Source of the DNA: Tritrichomonas musculus
Lineage: Eukaryota > Parabasalia > Tritrichomonadida > Tritrichomonadidae
Length of the DNA stretch: 64,000 bases
Direction: 5' to 3'
Assembly: GCA_039105265.1 (NCBI GenBank)
Contig: JAPFFF010000010.1
Span: forward strand, 5,394,001 to 5,458,000
Position numbers and translations under genes: made by a program. This document shows, one piece after another, positions 53,301-62,298 of this stretch. Below the pieces are notes generated by a model. That model searched no databases. It saw only the letters and a list, made by a program, of their open reading frames with translations, and was not told the origin of the DNA. The first letter of the stretch is position 1, and each line of letters opens with the position of its first letter.

Positions 53301-54548
53301 AGACTCAAAAAATCTGTTCCAGAAAGACTGAAAAGCTACAAAATCATCTGCACGGATGACGCCAGCAAACCGACTTCATCATGGACGACATTGACAGTCA
53401 TCAACGAAAAAACGAAAGGAGACCACCAAGACCTTGACATCTATGAATTCGACCATCCGAGTCCACCTGTCCGATTTATTCGACTCATTCAAACAGACAA
53501 AAACTGGAATGATAATCTTTTTTTAAAATTTATTCATTTCGATCTTTTTGGTCGTCTGTCACTTGATGACACGATCAACGAAAACATCAAAAATATTTCA
53601 GATCTCAAATCAAAGATTGGACGATTCTTTTCAGTTGACACTAACATTGACACTCCAGGAATCATTGAACAACTGAAGATGAAAGAGAAAACTCCATTTG
53701 ACCGCTTGTTTATTGTATCTCAATCATCAAGAGACATTTACAACTTGATTGATCCAAACACAAAAGATTATTTTTATACAAATAATTGTGGAGACTTCTT
53801 CATTGAATTTGAGCTTGAAGAAACGATTCCAATCAACGGAATTCAAATATTTTCAGGTTTGGAAGATTTCCCAAAGTCATTTGACATCATAATTGAAGGT
53901 CGAACTGTGAAATCGATCAAAGAAGCGATTGATCTGAATGGCAAATACAAAGACATGACGATCAAATTTGAAAGCAATCGATGTAGACGAATTCGATTCC
54001 AACAGACAGGACCAAACTGGGATGAAAACAACAACTTTTTACTTATCGAACGAATTGAATTACTATCACCAGAAACTAAATACTCAGGAGGAGTCTTCAA
54101 GACACTTTTTTATAAGAATGAAAACAAAGATCCACACAAAATTGGAGTTCACATCACATCAACAGCTTTTGACTTTAACAATTTCTATTCAATAAAATCA
54201 ACAAAAAGTATTTGTACAGCAAATAAAGAAAATCAATGGTTTCAAATTGAATTGACACGATCAGTAGCGATTCTCAATGGATTCAGACTCAAAAAATCTG
54301 TTCCAGAAAGACTGAAAAGCTACAAAATCATCTGCACGGATGACGCCAGCAAACCGACTTCATCATGGACGACATTGACAGTCATCAACGAAAAAACGAA
54401 AGGAGACCACCAAGACCTTGACATCTATGAATTCGACCATCCGAGTCCACCTGTCCGATTTATTCGACTCATTCAAACAGGCAAAAACTGGAATGATAAT
54501 CTTTTTTTAATTTTTTATCATTTCGATCTTTTTGGCAGCTGCTTCTGA
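50313..54548 (+). CDS. TKL kinase with coiled coil and six discoidin-like (F5/8 type C) domains
   Basis: A 1411-residue protein. After a proline/lysine-rich start the kinase domain spans about 32-305: MNQGGFGIIYLV glycine loop, K63 in VAKI, HRD at 163-165 with LKPEN, DFG at 183-185, YMAPEV and DPKERPTF; all catalytic residues are present. An acidic stretch and a coiled coil (about 385-440) follow. From residue 459 a 328-residue unit repeats three times. Each unit holds two beta-rich galactose-binding-like domains of the F5/8-C/discoidin type, seen in FFIEFELEETIPINGIQIFS...RRIRFQQTGPNW and WFQIELTRSVAILNGFRLKK...VRFIRLIQTDKNW. No signal peptide or membrane segment is present, so the sensor domains should be cytosolic. 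The ATG follows a TAG in frame. Confidence 0.92.
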   Translation: MSNVRPPSLPPLKKNIAPRIKKPSDRYLINVDDYQIINKMNQGGFGIIYLVRNIKTKEEFVAKINKNQTDLKNEILISRELRILIQIQHPTIIQFRGFSYTDFENQKNITIFMDYMKNGSLADLIANEANGLCKSDYDNTKRQIILIGIARGMMILHSRHVIHRDLKPENVLIGIDYHPRITDFGLSKFYDPHNSMSQSMSDSGTAQYMAPEVILSNHFNTKADVYAFGILMYELVTSERAYSDLLKGRNKITAFNLKTKVCEGLRPTIKERSMKKGQKLMIEKCWSKDPKERPTFKEIYKLLSMSTVDYITEFEDSNEPKIIPFIDDDDDEDEYCEFIGTRKFCFDDVDIEEILEYIDSINGEPRSLDKSNEQGLPSLDMKKIEAKMSQMESELAASKSEASRLREEADKMKSQMMQMSKKINDQSALINSLETKLSENKGAVNSSLYISAEMNLSSPGILEQLKMKEKTSFDRLFVASQSSRDIYNLIDPNTKDCFCTNNCGDFFIEFELEETIPINGIQIFSGWEAFPKSFDIIIEGRTVKSIKEAIDLNGKCKDMTIEFESNRCRRIRFQQTGPNWDKNNNFLFIKRIELLSPETKYSGGVFKTLFYKNENKDPHKIGVHITSTAFDFNNFYSIKSTKNICTANKENQWFQIELTRSVAILNGFRLKKSVPERLKSYKIICTDDASKPTSSWTTLTVINEKTKGDHQDLDIYEFDHPSPPVRFIRLIQTDKNWNDNLFLKFIHFDLFGRLSLDDTINENIKNISDLKSKIGRFFSVDTNIDTPGILEQLKMKEKTPFDRLFIVSQSSRDIYNLIDPNTKDYFYTNNCGDFFIEFELEETIPINGIQIFSGWEDFPKSFDIIIEGRTVKSIKEAIDLNGKYKDMTIKFESNRCRRIRFQQTGPNWDENNNFLLIERIELLSPETKYSGGVFKTLFYKNENKDPHKIGVHITSTTFDFNNFYSIKSTKNICTANKENQWFQIELTRSVAILNGFRLKKSVPERLKSYKIICTDDASKPTSSWTTLTVINEKTKGDHQDLDIYEFDHPSPPVRFIRLIQTDKNWNDNLFLKFIHFDLFGRLSLDDTINENIKNISDLKSKIGRFFSVDTNIDTPGIIEQLKMKEKTPFDRLFIVSQSSRDIYNLIDPNTKDYFYTNNCGDFFIEFELEETIPINGIQIFSGLEDFPKSFDIIIEGRTVKSIKEAIDLNGKYKDMTIKFESNRCRRIRFQQTGPNWDENNNFLLIERIELLSPETKYSGGVFKTLFYKNENKDPHKIGVHITSTAFDFNNFYSIKSTKSICTANKENQWFQIELTRSVAILNGFRLKKSVPERLKSYKIICTDDASKPTSSWTTLTVINEKTKGDHQDLDIYEFDHPSPPVRFIRLIQTGKNWNDNLFLIFYHFDLFGSCF
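51687..52670 (+). repeat. 984-bp tandem repeat, unit 1
   Basis: First copy, codons from 459. It is the most diverged copy, yet differs from unit 2 at only a small number of positions. Confidence 0.93.
52671..53654 (+). repeat. 984-bp tandem repeat, unit 2
   Basis: Second copy, exactly 984 bases after the first, codons from 787. Long stretches are identical to unit 3. Confidence 0.93.
53655..54548 (+). repeat. 984-bp tandem repeat, unit 3 (shorter, ends the gene)
   Basis: Third copy, codons from 1115. It ends within the last ~90 bases of the unit, where the sequence changes (FYHFDLFGSCF) and the stop follows, so the linker between units is missing. Confidence 0.93.
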
Positions 54549-54636
54549 AACTTTCTCATTTACTTTCTTTCACGTCAATCTTTTCAAAGAACTTTAAAAG
54601 ACAGCACTACATCCAAGTGCTTTGTGTTTATTATTC

Positions 54637-54891
54637 CTAATAAATAAAATCTCTTCTATTCATAAAAAAAAAATATCCTGTTTCACCTTCTTCGACAACA
54701 GCAAAGATAGATATTACAACTTTTAAAACTAATCTGTTCCGCATTTTCCAGATCAATCCAAATATTTTCCAGATATAAGTGGGGTTTAGAATATTCAGAA
54801 AATTGATTGTTAGTTTATTATTTGTTAATAAAAGTTCGACGATTTCAAAGTTTTCTTTTTCAACTGCCAAATATAATGCAATTTCATAGAA
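54637..54891 (-). pseudogene. Ankyrin-repeat gene fragment
   Basis: On the minus strand the frame reads YEIALYLAVEKENFEIVELL and LTNNKLTINFLNILN, the standard ankyrin unit of trichomonad DUF3447/ankyrin proteins. It then runs into unrelated sequence (IWKIFGLIWKMRNRL). Only about one and a half repeats remain, with no neighbouring domain, so it is a relic. Confidence 0.65.
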
Positions 54892-56336
54892 TAATTATTT
54901 CTTAAATATGATTGAAATATATAATTTTTGATTCTTTCGATGATATGTTTTTGAAATATATTGAAGGAGGCTATTTTGAATTTAAATTCTGTTTATATCA
55001 ATGTCTGTGCTCTTTAAAAGGATTCCAACAAGTGAATAGTATTCATAATAGCAGAAGTCATAAAATGATTTTATGTATTCTTTTTTAAAATTATGAAAAA
55101 TTAAAGTATTTCAAGTATTGAATGATGGTTTCATGTGTTTTTTCAATTGTAAAGAAAAAATTCACAAATCAATTGATTTATAGAAGCATTTTTAGGCATG
55201 AGTTCATATTTGTTCATTATTATTATCTTCAATAAAATGGATTAGTCTTGTATTTTGCTGTGAATTGCATCGAACCACAATGATGGTGTTAATCCTACCT
55301 TTTTAAAATTTTAACTGAAACAAAGAAAAACGCATATTTGATTAACTTGGATTTTTTAAATAGATTGGAATTTGTTTCATATTAATATGAACAATGAAAT
55401 CGTGGAAACAAGCTTATTTCAAACTGACATATTTAAATTTTTATTATATTTTAAAACAATAAATAGTTGCATACTGAGGAAAAGTCAAGTGATTATATTC
55501 ATAAAACAGTCACTTTTTAGACTTCATGTTTTTTTTCTGAAAGCATTCAATATTTGAGTTATCTCTATGAAAAAATTGTTAAAGATTTCTCAAATATAGG
55601 TTGATTTCCCTCAATTTTTGAAGTGGATGATTAAACTTGTGAGATAGATCAGAATTCAATGTTCATTGTCTTATTTTTGATTAAAAAGGTCAAATTATTC
55701 AAAAAGCATTGAAATATTGAATTCAATTTGGAGAAGTTTTTATTCGACAACGAACAGATAAAAACTTTAATAAAATTTCATATATACACATCATCATTTG
55801 ATAATTAATTTTCTTTCTCTGAATTTCCTAAAAAAAAAAAAGTTTTTAAATTTTCAGCCTACTCTCAAATTAATTTATTTTTCGATTATTTAAAAAGTAC
55901 GCCCAAAATTGAATAAAATATAATTATCTTTATTAAGAAGAAATTTTTTTTATATATTATCATATATATTACTTAAATAGATTTTTTAATATTTATATTT
56001 AAAATATAATAAAGTATATCCCTTTTTAAAACAAAATGGTAGGGGGTTCCTTTAGTAGGTTGGTTTTTTCTTTAGACTTTTTTTGACTTTCTGAAAATAT
56101 TACATGATAAACTAAATTTATTCAATTACTAACAAAAACTCGTCTATACTTTTAAAAAAAGCTTTCAAAAGTATCATAAAAAAAAAATGCCACACAAATT
56201 TATTCTTTTTGTTTTCAATGAATTCAATGAAATGAATTCTACAAAAAAAAAAAAAAAAAAAAAAAAATGCAAATAATAAATAAATGCAATATAAACTTCA
56301 AAAAAGAAAATTTTTTATTAAATTCTTATTAAAAAC
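54892..56336. other. Long AT-rich spacer
   Basis: About 1.45 kb with no gene. It holds a poly-A run of about 23 near 56245-56268, just beyond the 3' end of the tandem kinase gene. A 61-codon frame at 55372-55557 looks random. Confidence 0.55.
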
Positions 56337-59300
56337 TCAAAAATTAAGCAAAGCACTAGCAAACAGTCCAGAACCAGAAGAAGTTGTTTTCAAATCAATT
56401 CTTTCTCTATTTTCGCTTTTCAATCTATAAAACTCGTTAATTTCCTTTTCGTCGGCTCCATTGAAAGCGATACGTTCATTTATCATTCTTTCTAAAATTT
56501 GTTCGAAAGATGGTCTTTTTTTATGATTGAAAATTTTACAGTCGATGATCAACTTTTTCAAATCTTCAGAAATATTCTTTTTGAAAGGCAACGGGTCATC
56601 GTCAATTATTGCGTCGATTATGGACTTTTTCATTCTCCACGAGAAAGGGAAATTTTCGTAATGGAGCTCGAACAGTATCATACCGAATGAGAACACGTCT
56701 GCCTTTAAACCGTAATTTTTTCCGAGGATAACTTCAGGTGCCATATAATTAAAGGTACCGACTTTTTCTGTCATCAACAAAGACAAGTTATTTCGTGCAT
56801 AACCGAAATCAGAAATTTTAGGATTGAAATCATTATCGAGCATTATGTTATCTGTTTTCAGATCACGATGAATAACGCGTTTTGAATGAAGATAATTCAT
56901 TCCTTCAGCGATTTGGAAAGCGATTTTTGTCTTTTGAAAAGGATTCAAACGTCTATTCAAATTTGCATGAAGCAAACTTCCTTTCTCATAAAATTTAGTA
57001 ATGATCCATAATTGCTCGCCTGGATCGTTATTGAAGCCTATGAAATCAACGAGATAAGTGTGATGTAATTGACTTAAAAAACAGATTTCTCTCCGTAAAT
57101 AAGAATGCGTGCTTTCGTTCTCTAAATAGTCTTTATTGAATATTTTAATGGCGACGTCAATTCCTGATGATTTTTGTTTCCCTTGAAAAACATTGGCACT
57201 CATTCCACTGCCAATAAATTTTCCCTTAATGAATTCATTTTTATCAACTTTGTAATCTTTGTAATTCAAAAGTAATTTGGTCACTTTATCTTCTATAACT
57301 TTTTCAGTTGAAATTTCAAATTCTTTTTCTTTTGAAAATTGAATGATCTCATTGATTCTTTTCTGAGCATTTTCATGCAGTTCAACATATTCAATTATCG
57401 CGTTATAGACTAGATGATAGTCTTTCACTAGATCAGATTTCGCATATTCATATTTGGTCACATTGAAGCCTAATTCGGTCATTGCGATGTAAACTTTTTC
57501 CATTAAAAAATACATTTTGGTTGAGATTTCGGTGGCAGGACTAAACAAGGCAATATTTGCCCATTTTTTAGAATTTGTCAACTTCACCACTGCAAACAAA
57601 TTTTCAAGAGACTCTCTCAAATATTTCAATTGAGCTTTAACTTTTTCATTTGAATTTTCTTGTGTCGCAATTGAAGAGGTTTCAAGTAGAAAATGATAGC
57701 CGAAAAGTAATGAACGAATTCGAATGCATTCACAAAGATAAAAGTCAGATTTTTGAATGATCTCACAGAGCTTTTTAAGAAGAATTATGCAATCTTGAAG
57801 ATCGTTGTTCTTGATCTTCTTTGACGAATAGAATTCATTAACAATGCTTGTTCCTTCATCGCCGATGAATGCAATTTTATCTTCCAGCATTTTGTCAATT
57901 ACAGCTGAAAAAGACGGTCTTTTGCGTGGATCTTGCGACCAACAAGATTCAATGAGATTGCGCAAATCATCCGAAATCTCAGGCGGAAATGGTGGACGTT
58001 CTCCTTTACTTAATTTGTTCTCAACTTCTTCACGAGAGTAGCCAGAAAAAGGAGCCTTTCCAACGAGCATTTCATACAAAATCCCGCCAAATGAAAACAC
58101 GTCAACAGTTTCATCGTAGTCTTCATCTACAGTCAATTCGGGTGCTACAAAATATGAAGATGAAACTGGCTTGGCGGTTAGAAAAGTGTTCTCTTCAGGT
58201 AGAAAGCGTGAATTGGCAAAATTTGTGATTCTAGGAATGAATGATTTGTCGACCAAAATGCTCGAAGCACTCAAGTCTCTGTGAATGATGTGTATTGAGT
58301 GAAGATAGGCCATTGCTGAGGCAACATTAAATGCTATGATAGTACGATAGCCAGGCTTTAATTCAATGAGATTTTCATCGTCATTTTCGTCCGTTACTTT
58401 TTGTTTACTTTTCTGTTTGGCTCTTCTCAAAATTTCACTCAATTTTTCGCCTTTCCGACGGGTGATTATAACCGATGGTAACGGTTTTTCAACGGCACCG
58501 ATAAATGTTTCTAAATAGGGATGATGAACAGCTGTCAAAACGTCTTTTAACCGTTTAAATTTGTCTTCTGAATTTTTGGCTGAATCTAATACTGTAATCG
58601 TAATTGCTTCTTTCGTGGAAATTAACTGGCCAGTGTAAATTTTGTAGATTTTGGTGGAAACTATCGGCCATTCGTCTTGGATGTAGTCCGTCTTTTTGAG
58701 TTTGTATTGTTGAATATTATCAAAATTATTAAATTCGTCTTCTTCTTCTTCTTGATAGTCGGGAATGGTTAAATTTGTATTTGGATCTGTACTTTCCTCT
58801 GATTTGTGTTTTTTGGCCTTTTTATGATGATGATGTTTGGATTTCTTAGTTTGTGAATCTTGATCAAGAGGCCTATCAATTCGAATGAGATATTTCGATA
58901 TTTCTCTCAGTTTTTTCTTTACATCTTGTTCTTCTAGCCGTTTTGGATCTGCGAATATTCCATATAAGCTTTTGAGGTCGTTGGCAACTTCATCTTGTAA
59001 AACTTCATAGTTTTTGTTTAAAGTTATATTAAGTTTTTTTAAGTGTTCAGTGATTGAGTCCATGATTGTTTGAAGATCTGCAAAAGGTTTTGTAATTGGT
59101 TCAGAAAGACATGTTTTTGACCAATTTAATGGTGAAAATCCATCAATTACTTTGTGAAGTTCACATAATAGCTTGTGTACATCATCAATTTCTGGCTTTT
59201 TGAATTGGTTATCTGGTAATGATCTAATTTTTTCTTTAATTTCTGAAAGTGCTTGCAAAACAAGGGCGCATTGGTCATTGTATACGCAAGCAATATCGCA

Positions 59301-59345
59301 TTTTTGATTAATATGCTTAATATCTTCTATTATGTTTTCTGTCAT
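56337..59345 (-). CDS. Tandem pseudokinase-kinase TKL protein (JAK-like layout)
   Basis: A 1002-residue protein counted from ATG at 59345; a longer frame to 59417 begins with AT-rich spacer-like codons, and the sequence from MTENIIEDIKHIN looks like the true start. Residues 1-170 are helical, then a basic/histidine patch (KHHHHKKAKKHK). Domain 1 (about 230-500) keeps the kinase fold (YLHSIHIIHRDL at 355-357, VAPEL, DVFSFGGILYEML, DPRKRPSF) but is dead: the VAIK lysine is a threonine (ITITVL), DFG is NFA at 375-377, the glycine loop is lost and the loop asparagine is serine. Domain 2 (about 705-960) is complete: GSGMSANVFQG, K734 in VAIK, HRD 826-828 with LKTDN, DFG 846-848, YMAPEV. The order pseudokinase then kinase is that of JAKs. 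An autoregulatory role for domain 1 is inference. Confidence 0.92.
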   Translation of the reverse strand: MTENIIEDIKHINQKCDIACVYNDQCALVLQALSEIKEKIRSLPDNQFKKPEIDDVHKLLCELHKVIDGFSPLNWSKTCLSEPITKPFADLQTIMDSITEHLKKLNITLNKNYEVLQDEVANDLKSLYGIFADPKRLEEQDVKKKLREISKYLIRIDRPLDQDSQTKKSKHHHHKKAKKHKSEESTDPNTNLTIPDYQEEEEDEFNNFDNIQQYKLKKTDYIQDEWPIVSTKIYKIYTGQLISTKEAITITVLDSAKNSEDKFKRLKDVLTAVHHPYLETFIGAVEKPLPSVIITRRKGEKLSEILRRAKQKSKQKVTDENDDENLIELKPGYRTIIAFNVASAMAYLHSIHIIHRDLSASSILVDKSFIPRITNFANSRFLPEENTFLTAKPVSSSYFVAPELTVDEDYDETVDVFSFGGILYEMLVGKAPFSGYSREEVENKLSKGERPPFPPEISDDLRNLIESCWSQDPRKRPSFSAVIDKMLEDKIAFIGDEGTSIVNEFYSSKKIKNNDLQDCIILLKKLCEIIQKSDFYLCECIRIRSLLFGYHFLLETSSIATQENSNEKVKAQLKYLRESLENLFAVVKLTNSKKWANIALFSPATEISTKMYFLMEKVYIAMTELGFNVTKYEYAKSDLVKDYHLVYNAIIEYVELHENAQKRINEIIQFSKEKEFEISTEKVIEDKVTKLLLNYKDYKVDKNEFIKGKFIGSGMSANVFQGKQKSSGIDVAIKIFNKDYLENESTHSYLRREICFLSQLHHTYLVDFIGFNNDPGEQLWIITKFYEKGSLLHANLNRRLNPFQKTKIAFQIAEGMNYLHSKRVIHRDLKTDNIMLDNDFNPKISDFGYARNNLSLLMTEKVGTFNYMAPEVILGKNYGLKADVFSFGMILFELHYENFPFSWRMKKSIIDAIIDDDPLPFKKNISEDLKKLIIDCKIFNHKKRPSFEQILERMINERIAFNGADEKEINEFYRLKSENRERIDLKTTSSGSGLFASALLNF

Positions 59346-59537
59346 TATAATGTTTTCAAAAATATTTTCTCTTAATTTATAAAATATTATTATCTTATTT
59401 ATTTTTAATATATACACTATTTAATTGATAGATATATATTAATATTTAAATATAAAATATATTTTCATTTTAATATTAAATATTTTTAAATAGTTATTTA
59501 AATAAAAATATATTATTTAAAATAAATATTTTCAATT

Positions 59538-59905
59538 GAGTGTTATCAAATGACCATTCAAAAAATTGAATACTGTGAACGGAGAAAAGTGTCATCGTAA
59601 ACTATTCAAGTACTCGATTTTCGCCGTTTAGGTTTGAATGGAAACCGTTTATTAATATTTCGCGGAGATACTACCAATTGCTTCTACATCAAAGTAGTTT
59701 AAACAAGATAATACGTTGTAATAAAAGCTCAAATGAATATTTTAACTAAATGAAACACTAATTCGATTTAAATCAGATGATGGAACTTCATTCAGTTCAA
59801 AGCAGAGAAGAAATCGTTATATCCATAAAGAATCCGGTGATTGCGCGATGGCACTTTTCTCTGATCACAGTATTCAATTTTTTGAATGGTCATTTGATAA
59901 CACTC
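59538..59905. mobile_element. 368-bp terminal-inverted-repeat element (Mutator-like MITE)
   Basis: The ends are inverted copies: 41 bases match perfectly (starting GAGTGTTATCAAATGACC) and about 19 more with four differences. Both sides carry the same 10-base direct repeat ATTTTCAATT (59528-59537 and 59906-59915). A 9-11-base duplication is typical of Mutator-like elements, which occur in trichomonads. No transposase ORF fits inside, so it is non-autonomous. Confidence 0.88.
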
Positions 59906-59933
59906 ATTTTCAATTCATGCAATAAAAATTCTG

Positions 59934-60399
59934 TTAAGGGGGACGTTTCTGAGATCTCATAGAATATAAAAATTAGCCTTACAAATTTATAAAAATGATC
60001 GTTTTTCATTCAATTTTAAAATCGAAATAACGTCATGGTTTATGATGTTAATAAATCAATATCATAGCAAATGTAAATTAAAACGATTTGTTAAAAAAAG
60101 TATGGGAACCAAATTGTGAATTAAATATTTAAAATGAAAAAATTATCCTATTTCACCAAGATTATCATCAATTTGATAATTTAAAACAATTAAAGGTTTT
60201 ATTAAAAAAATTCATTTCCATACTTTTTTGTAAATTTAGCCTTTTATTAATTGACAAAGTATCAATACAAACGATTGCAAATTGAATGAGTTATTTTCAC
60301 TTTTCGATTCCTTCATATTTAACTATGTGTACGTTTAATAACTACTAATTTGATGGTCAAATTTTAAATTCTATGAGATCTCAGAAACGTCCCCCTTAA
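59934..60399. mobile_element. 466-bp inverted-repeat element with TA/TTAA ends
   Basis: A perfect 32-base inverted repeat (59934-59965 and 60368-60399) starts TTAAGGGGGACGTTTCTGAG and bounds an AT-rich interior that itself has nested inverted words (GTATGGAA and its complement). If the ends are read as TA plus AGGGGGACG the element fits Tc1/mariner/pogo-type insertion at TA; if TTAA is the target it would fit piggyBac-type. No ORF inside. It starts 29 bases after the preceding element. Confidence 0.8.
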
Positions 60400-60727
60400 A
60401 GTTAAAACTATTTCTTTTAAAAAATTCATGTTTTTTTCATATGATTTTGAAAATTAAATAAATGAAATTTGCGGTTGCCTATATTGCAGTTACGAAGAAT
60501 AGATATGCATTTTTATATTTTATTTTATTAACGTACTTTCAATAGATCCAAAACATTTCAATAAATCCAGAGCATAAGGTCAAATTATTTGAAACAAAAA
60601 AATAAACCTTTTTAATTTCACCTTTTTTATTTGAATTTTTATCTTTTGCTCTGAGTTTAATTCTGAAGATTTTCCTTTTTATTGTTTTATTCAATTTTCA
60701 CTTAAAATCAATAGAACATTATTTCAC
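60400..60727. other. Spacer upstream of the transposase
   Basis: An AT-rich stretch of 330 bases between the inverted-repeat element and the transposase ATG. I found no end sequence that recurs downstream of the transposase. Confidence 0.45.
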
Positions 60728-62298
60728 ATGGAATTCCTTGATGAAAGTTACTTTACTGAAGATCAAAGTTGGATCATCCATTTAAGAGCAATTGAAAAAA
60801 TGACCTATAGACAAATGCAGGCTGCATGGCAAATAGCTCATGCAAATGAAGAAGATGAATATTTGTCTAGTGGAGCTATCAAAACCTGTTTCAGAAGGTC
60901 ATCGCTTGCTCTGAAATGGAAAAAAGGGAAGCAATATGGGAAAGACTTTTATTTATCAAAGCCGGATATTGAAATTCTTAAAAAATATATTTCTGATCGT
61001 TGCGATAATGATGATCCGAGCGATGCTAAAGACTTATTGGAAGAAGCTTTGCTGATAAGAAAGCAAAGGCAAATCAAAGCAATAAACTTTTTAAGGAAAA
61101 TTGATTGCTGCAATATTGCAGACGAGCTTGAAAACAATGAAATAGACCAACCTGTACGATCTTGGATTAATGCAAATTTATCAGACCTTGATTCAAAAAT
61201 TAGAGCTGCAAGAATTGTAGATGATGATAGATACTTTTCTTGCTGCCCTGAAATAATTGAACCATTTTTTAATCTTTTGGAAAGGTGTCTTGATGGTGTT
61301 CAACCACCTCTTGTTTTTGGGGCTGATGAATTAAGGTTTGACCCAACTATTAAGAAAAAGTTTATCGTTCCTGATTCAATTTCTGAATTTTTAGTTCCAG
61401 ATGCTGTTACACAAGTCCCACACATTACTGTTATGTTTACTCATAATATTATTGGAGAACATATTCCTCCATTTGTTATATTACCAAAATTAGAAAATTG
61501 TCCAAATGAGATAAAAAATAAGGTGAATTTTGGTCAAATTTGGTGTTGCTCAGCTTAAAGCGGTTGGCAAAACCACAATTCATTTTTATTATGGTCAATC
61601 AATTTTATCAATTGGTTATCTACATATCGACTCACATTAGACCCATCAATAAGAGATTCAAAAGCTGTTTTATTAGTCGATGGACACACGTCCAGAGAAA
61701 ATCCCAAAGCCATATTTATTCTAAATATGAATAATATAGAAGTTTTGGTTTTGCCAGCACACACCACTCATTTATTGCAAATGTTTGATGTTGTGCTGGC
61801 AAAACCATTCAAAAAGCGTTTTAGTGAAAAATTTAATAAGGTATTTTCAAAATTAGATATAAATAAATATTACTCAATCACTTCAGCAATAAGAGAAACA
61901 GCAATCGATTGCTTAATTGACTTATGGAGTGAAGTTTGTACTTCACCAAATTGTAAGACAGCAGCAGAAGTTACAGGCACATATCCACCAAATAGGGATA
62001 ATGTATTTCAAGCGTGTTCGTTCATTCTCTGACAGATGAAGAAAAACTAGCTCAGCAAAAAAAAAGGAAAATAAATCGATTTAACATTAACGGAAAAAGA
62101 TTAAACGATCAATCAGTATTTGATGAAATAAACCAAACAATTTACCAAAAAGAATCTTTTCGTTATTTAAGCGTTGTATCCTCTTTTGAATACTGTGACT
62201 TTTGTAAAGAAATGTCAGAGTATCAATTTGATGATACGGTATTATTTTCCAAATTTCATTATTTTTCAACTCAAGATGGTAGTCCAGTATTTTTTTAA
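60728..62298 (+). pseudogene. Pogo-like DDE transposase, one stop and one frameshift
   Basis: The frame from ATG at 60728 runs to about 62012 and is broken by one in-frame TAA at 61556-61558 (reads CCSA-stop-SGWQ); a one-base loss near 62011-62016 then moves the end into another frame, which finishes at 62298. The N-terminal ~100 residues contain a helix-turn-helix (MTYRQMQAAWQIA). The DDE core follows the pogo/Tigger pattern: FGADELRFDP (first acid), VLLVDGHTSRENPKA (second) and VLPAHTTHLLQMFDVVLAKP (third). So a full transposase was present and is now inactive. The C-terminus is basic. The inverted-repeat element ending 328 bases upstream has TA-type ends but no matching end was found downstream, so the two may be unrelated. 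Confidence 0.88.

Noticed and set aside
51875-54195. Repeated 75- and 85-codon ORFs in other frames of the discoidin region
   Set aside because: They recur at exactly 984-base spacing because the repeat units are identical; no independent protein signature.
59345-59417. The 24-codon N-terminal extension of the tandem kinase
   Set aside because: The extra codons look like AT-rich spacer (KINKIIIFYKL), and the sequence from the second ATG looks like the start of the helical domain.
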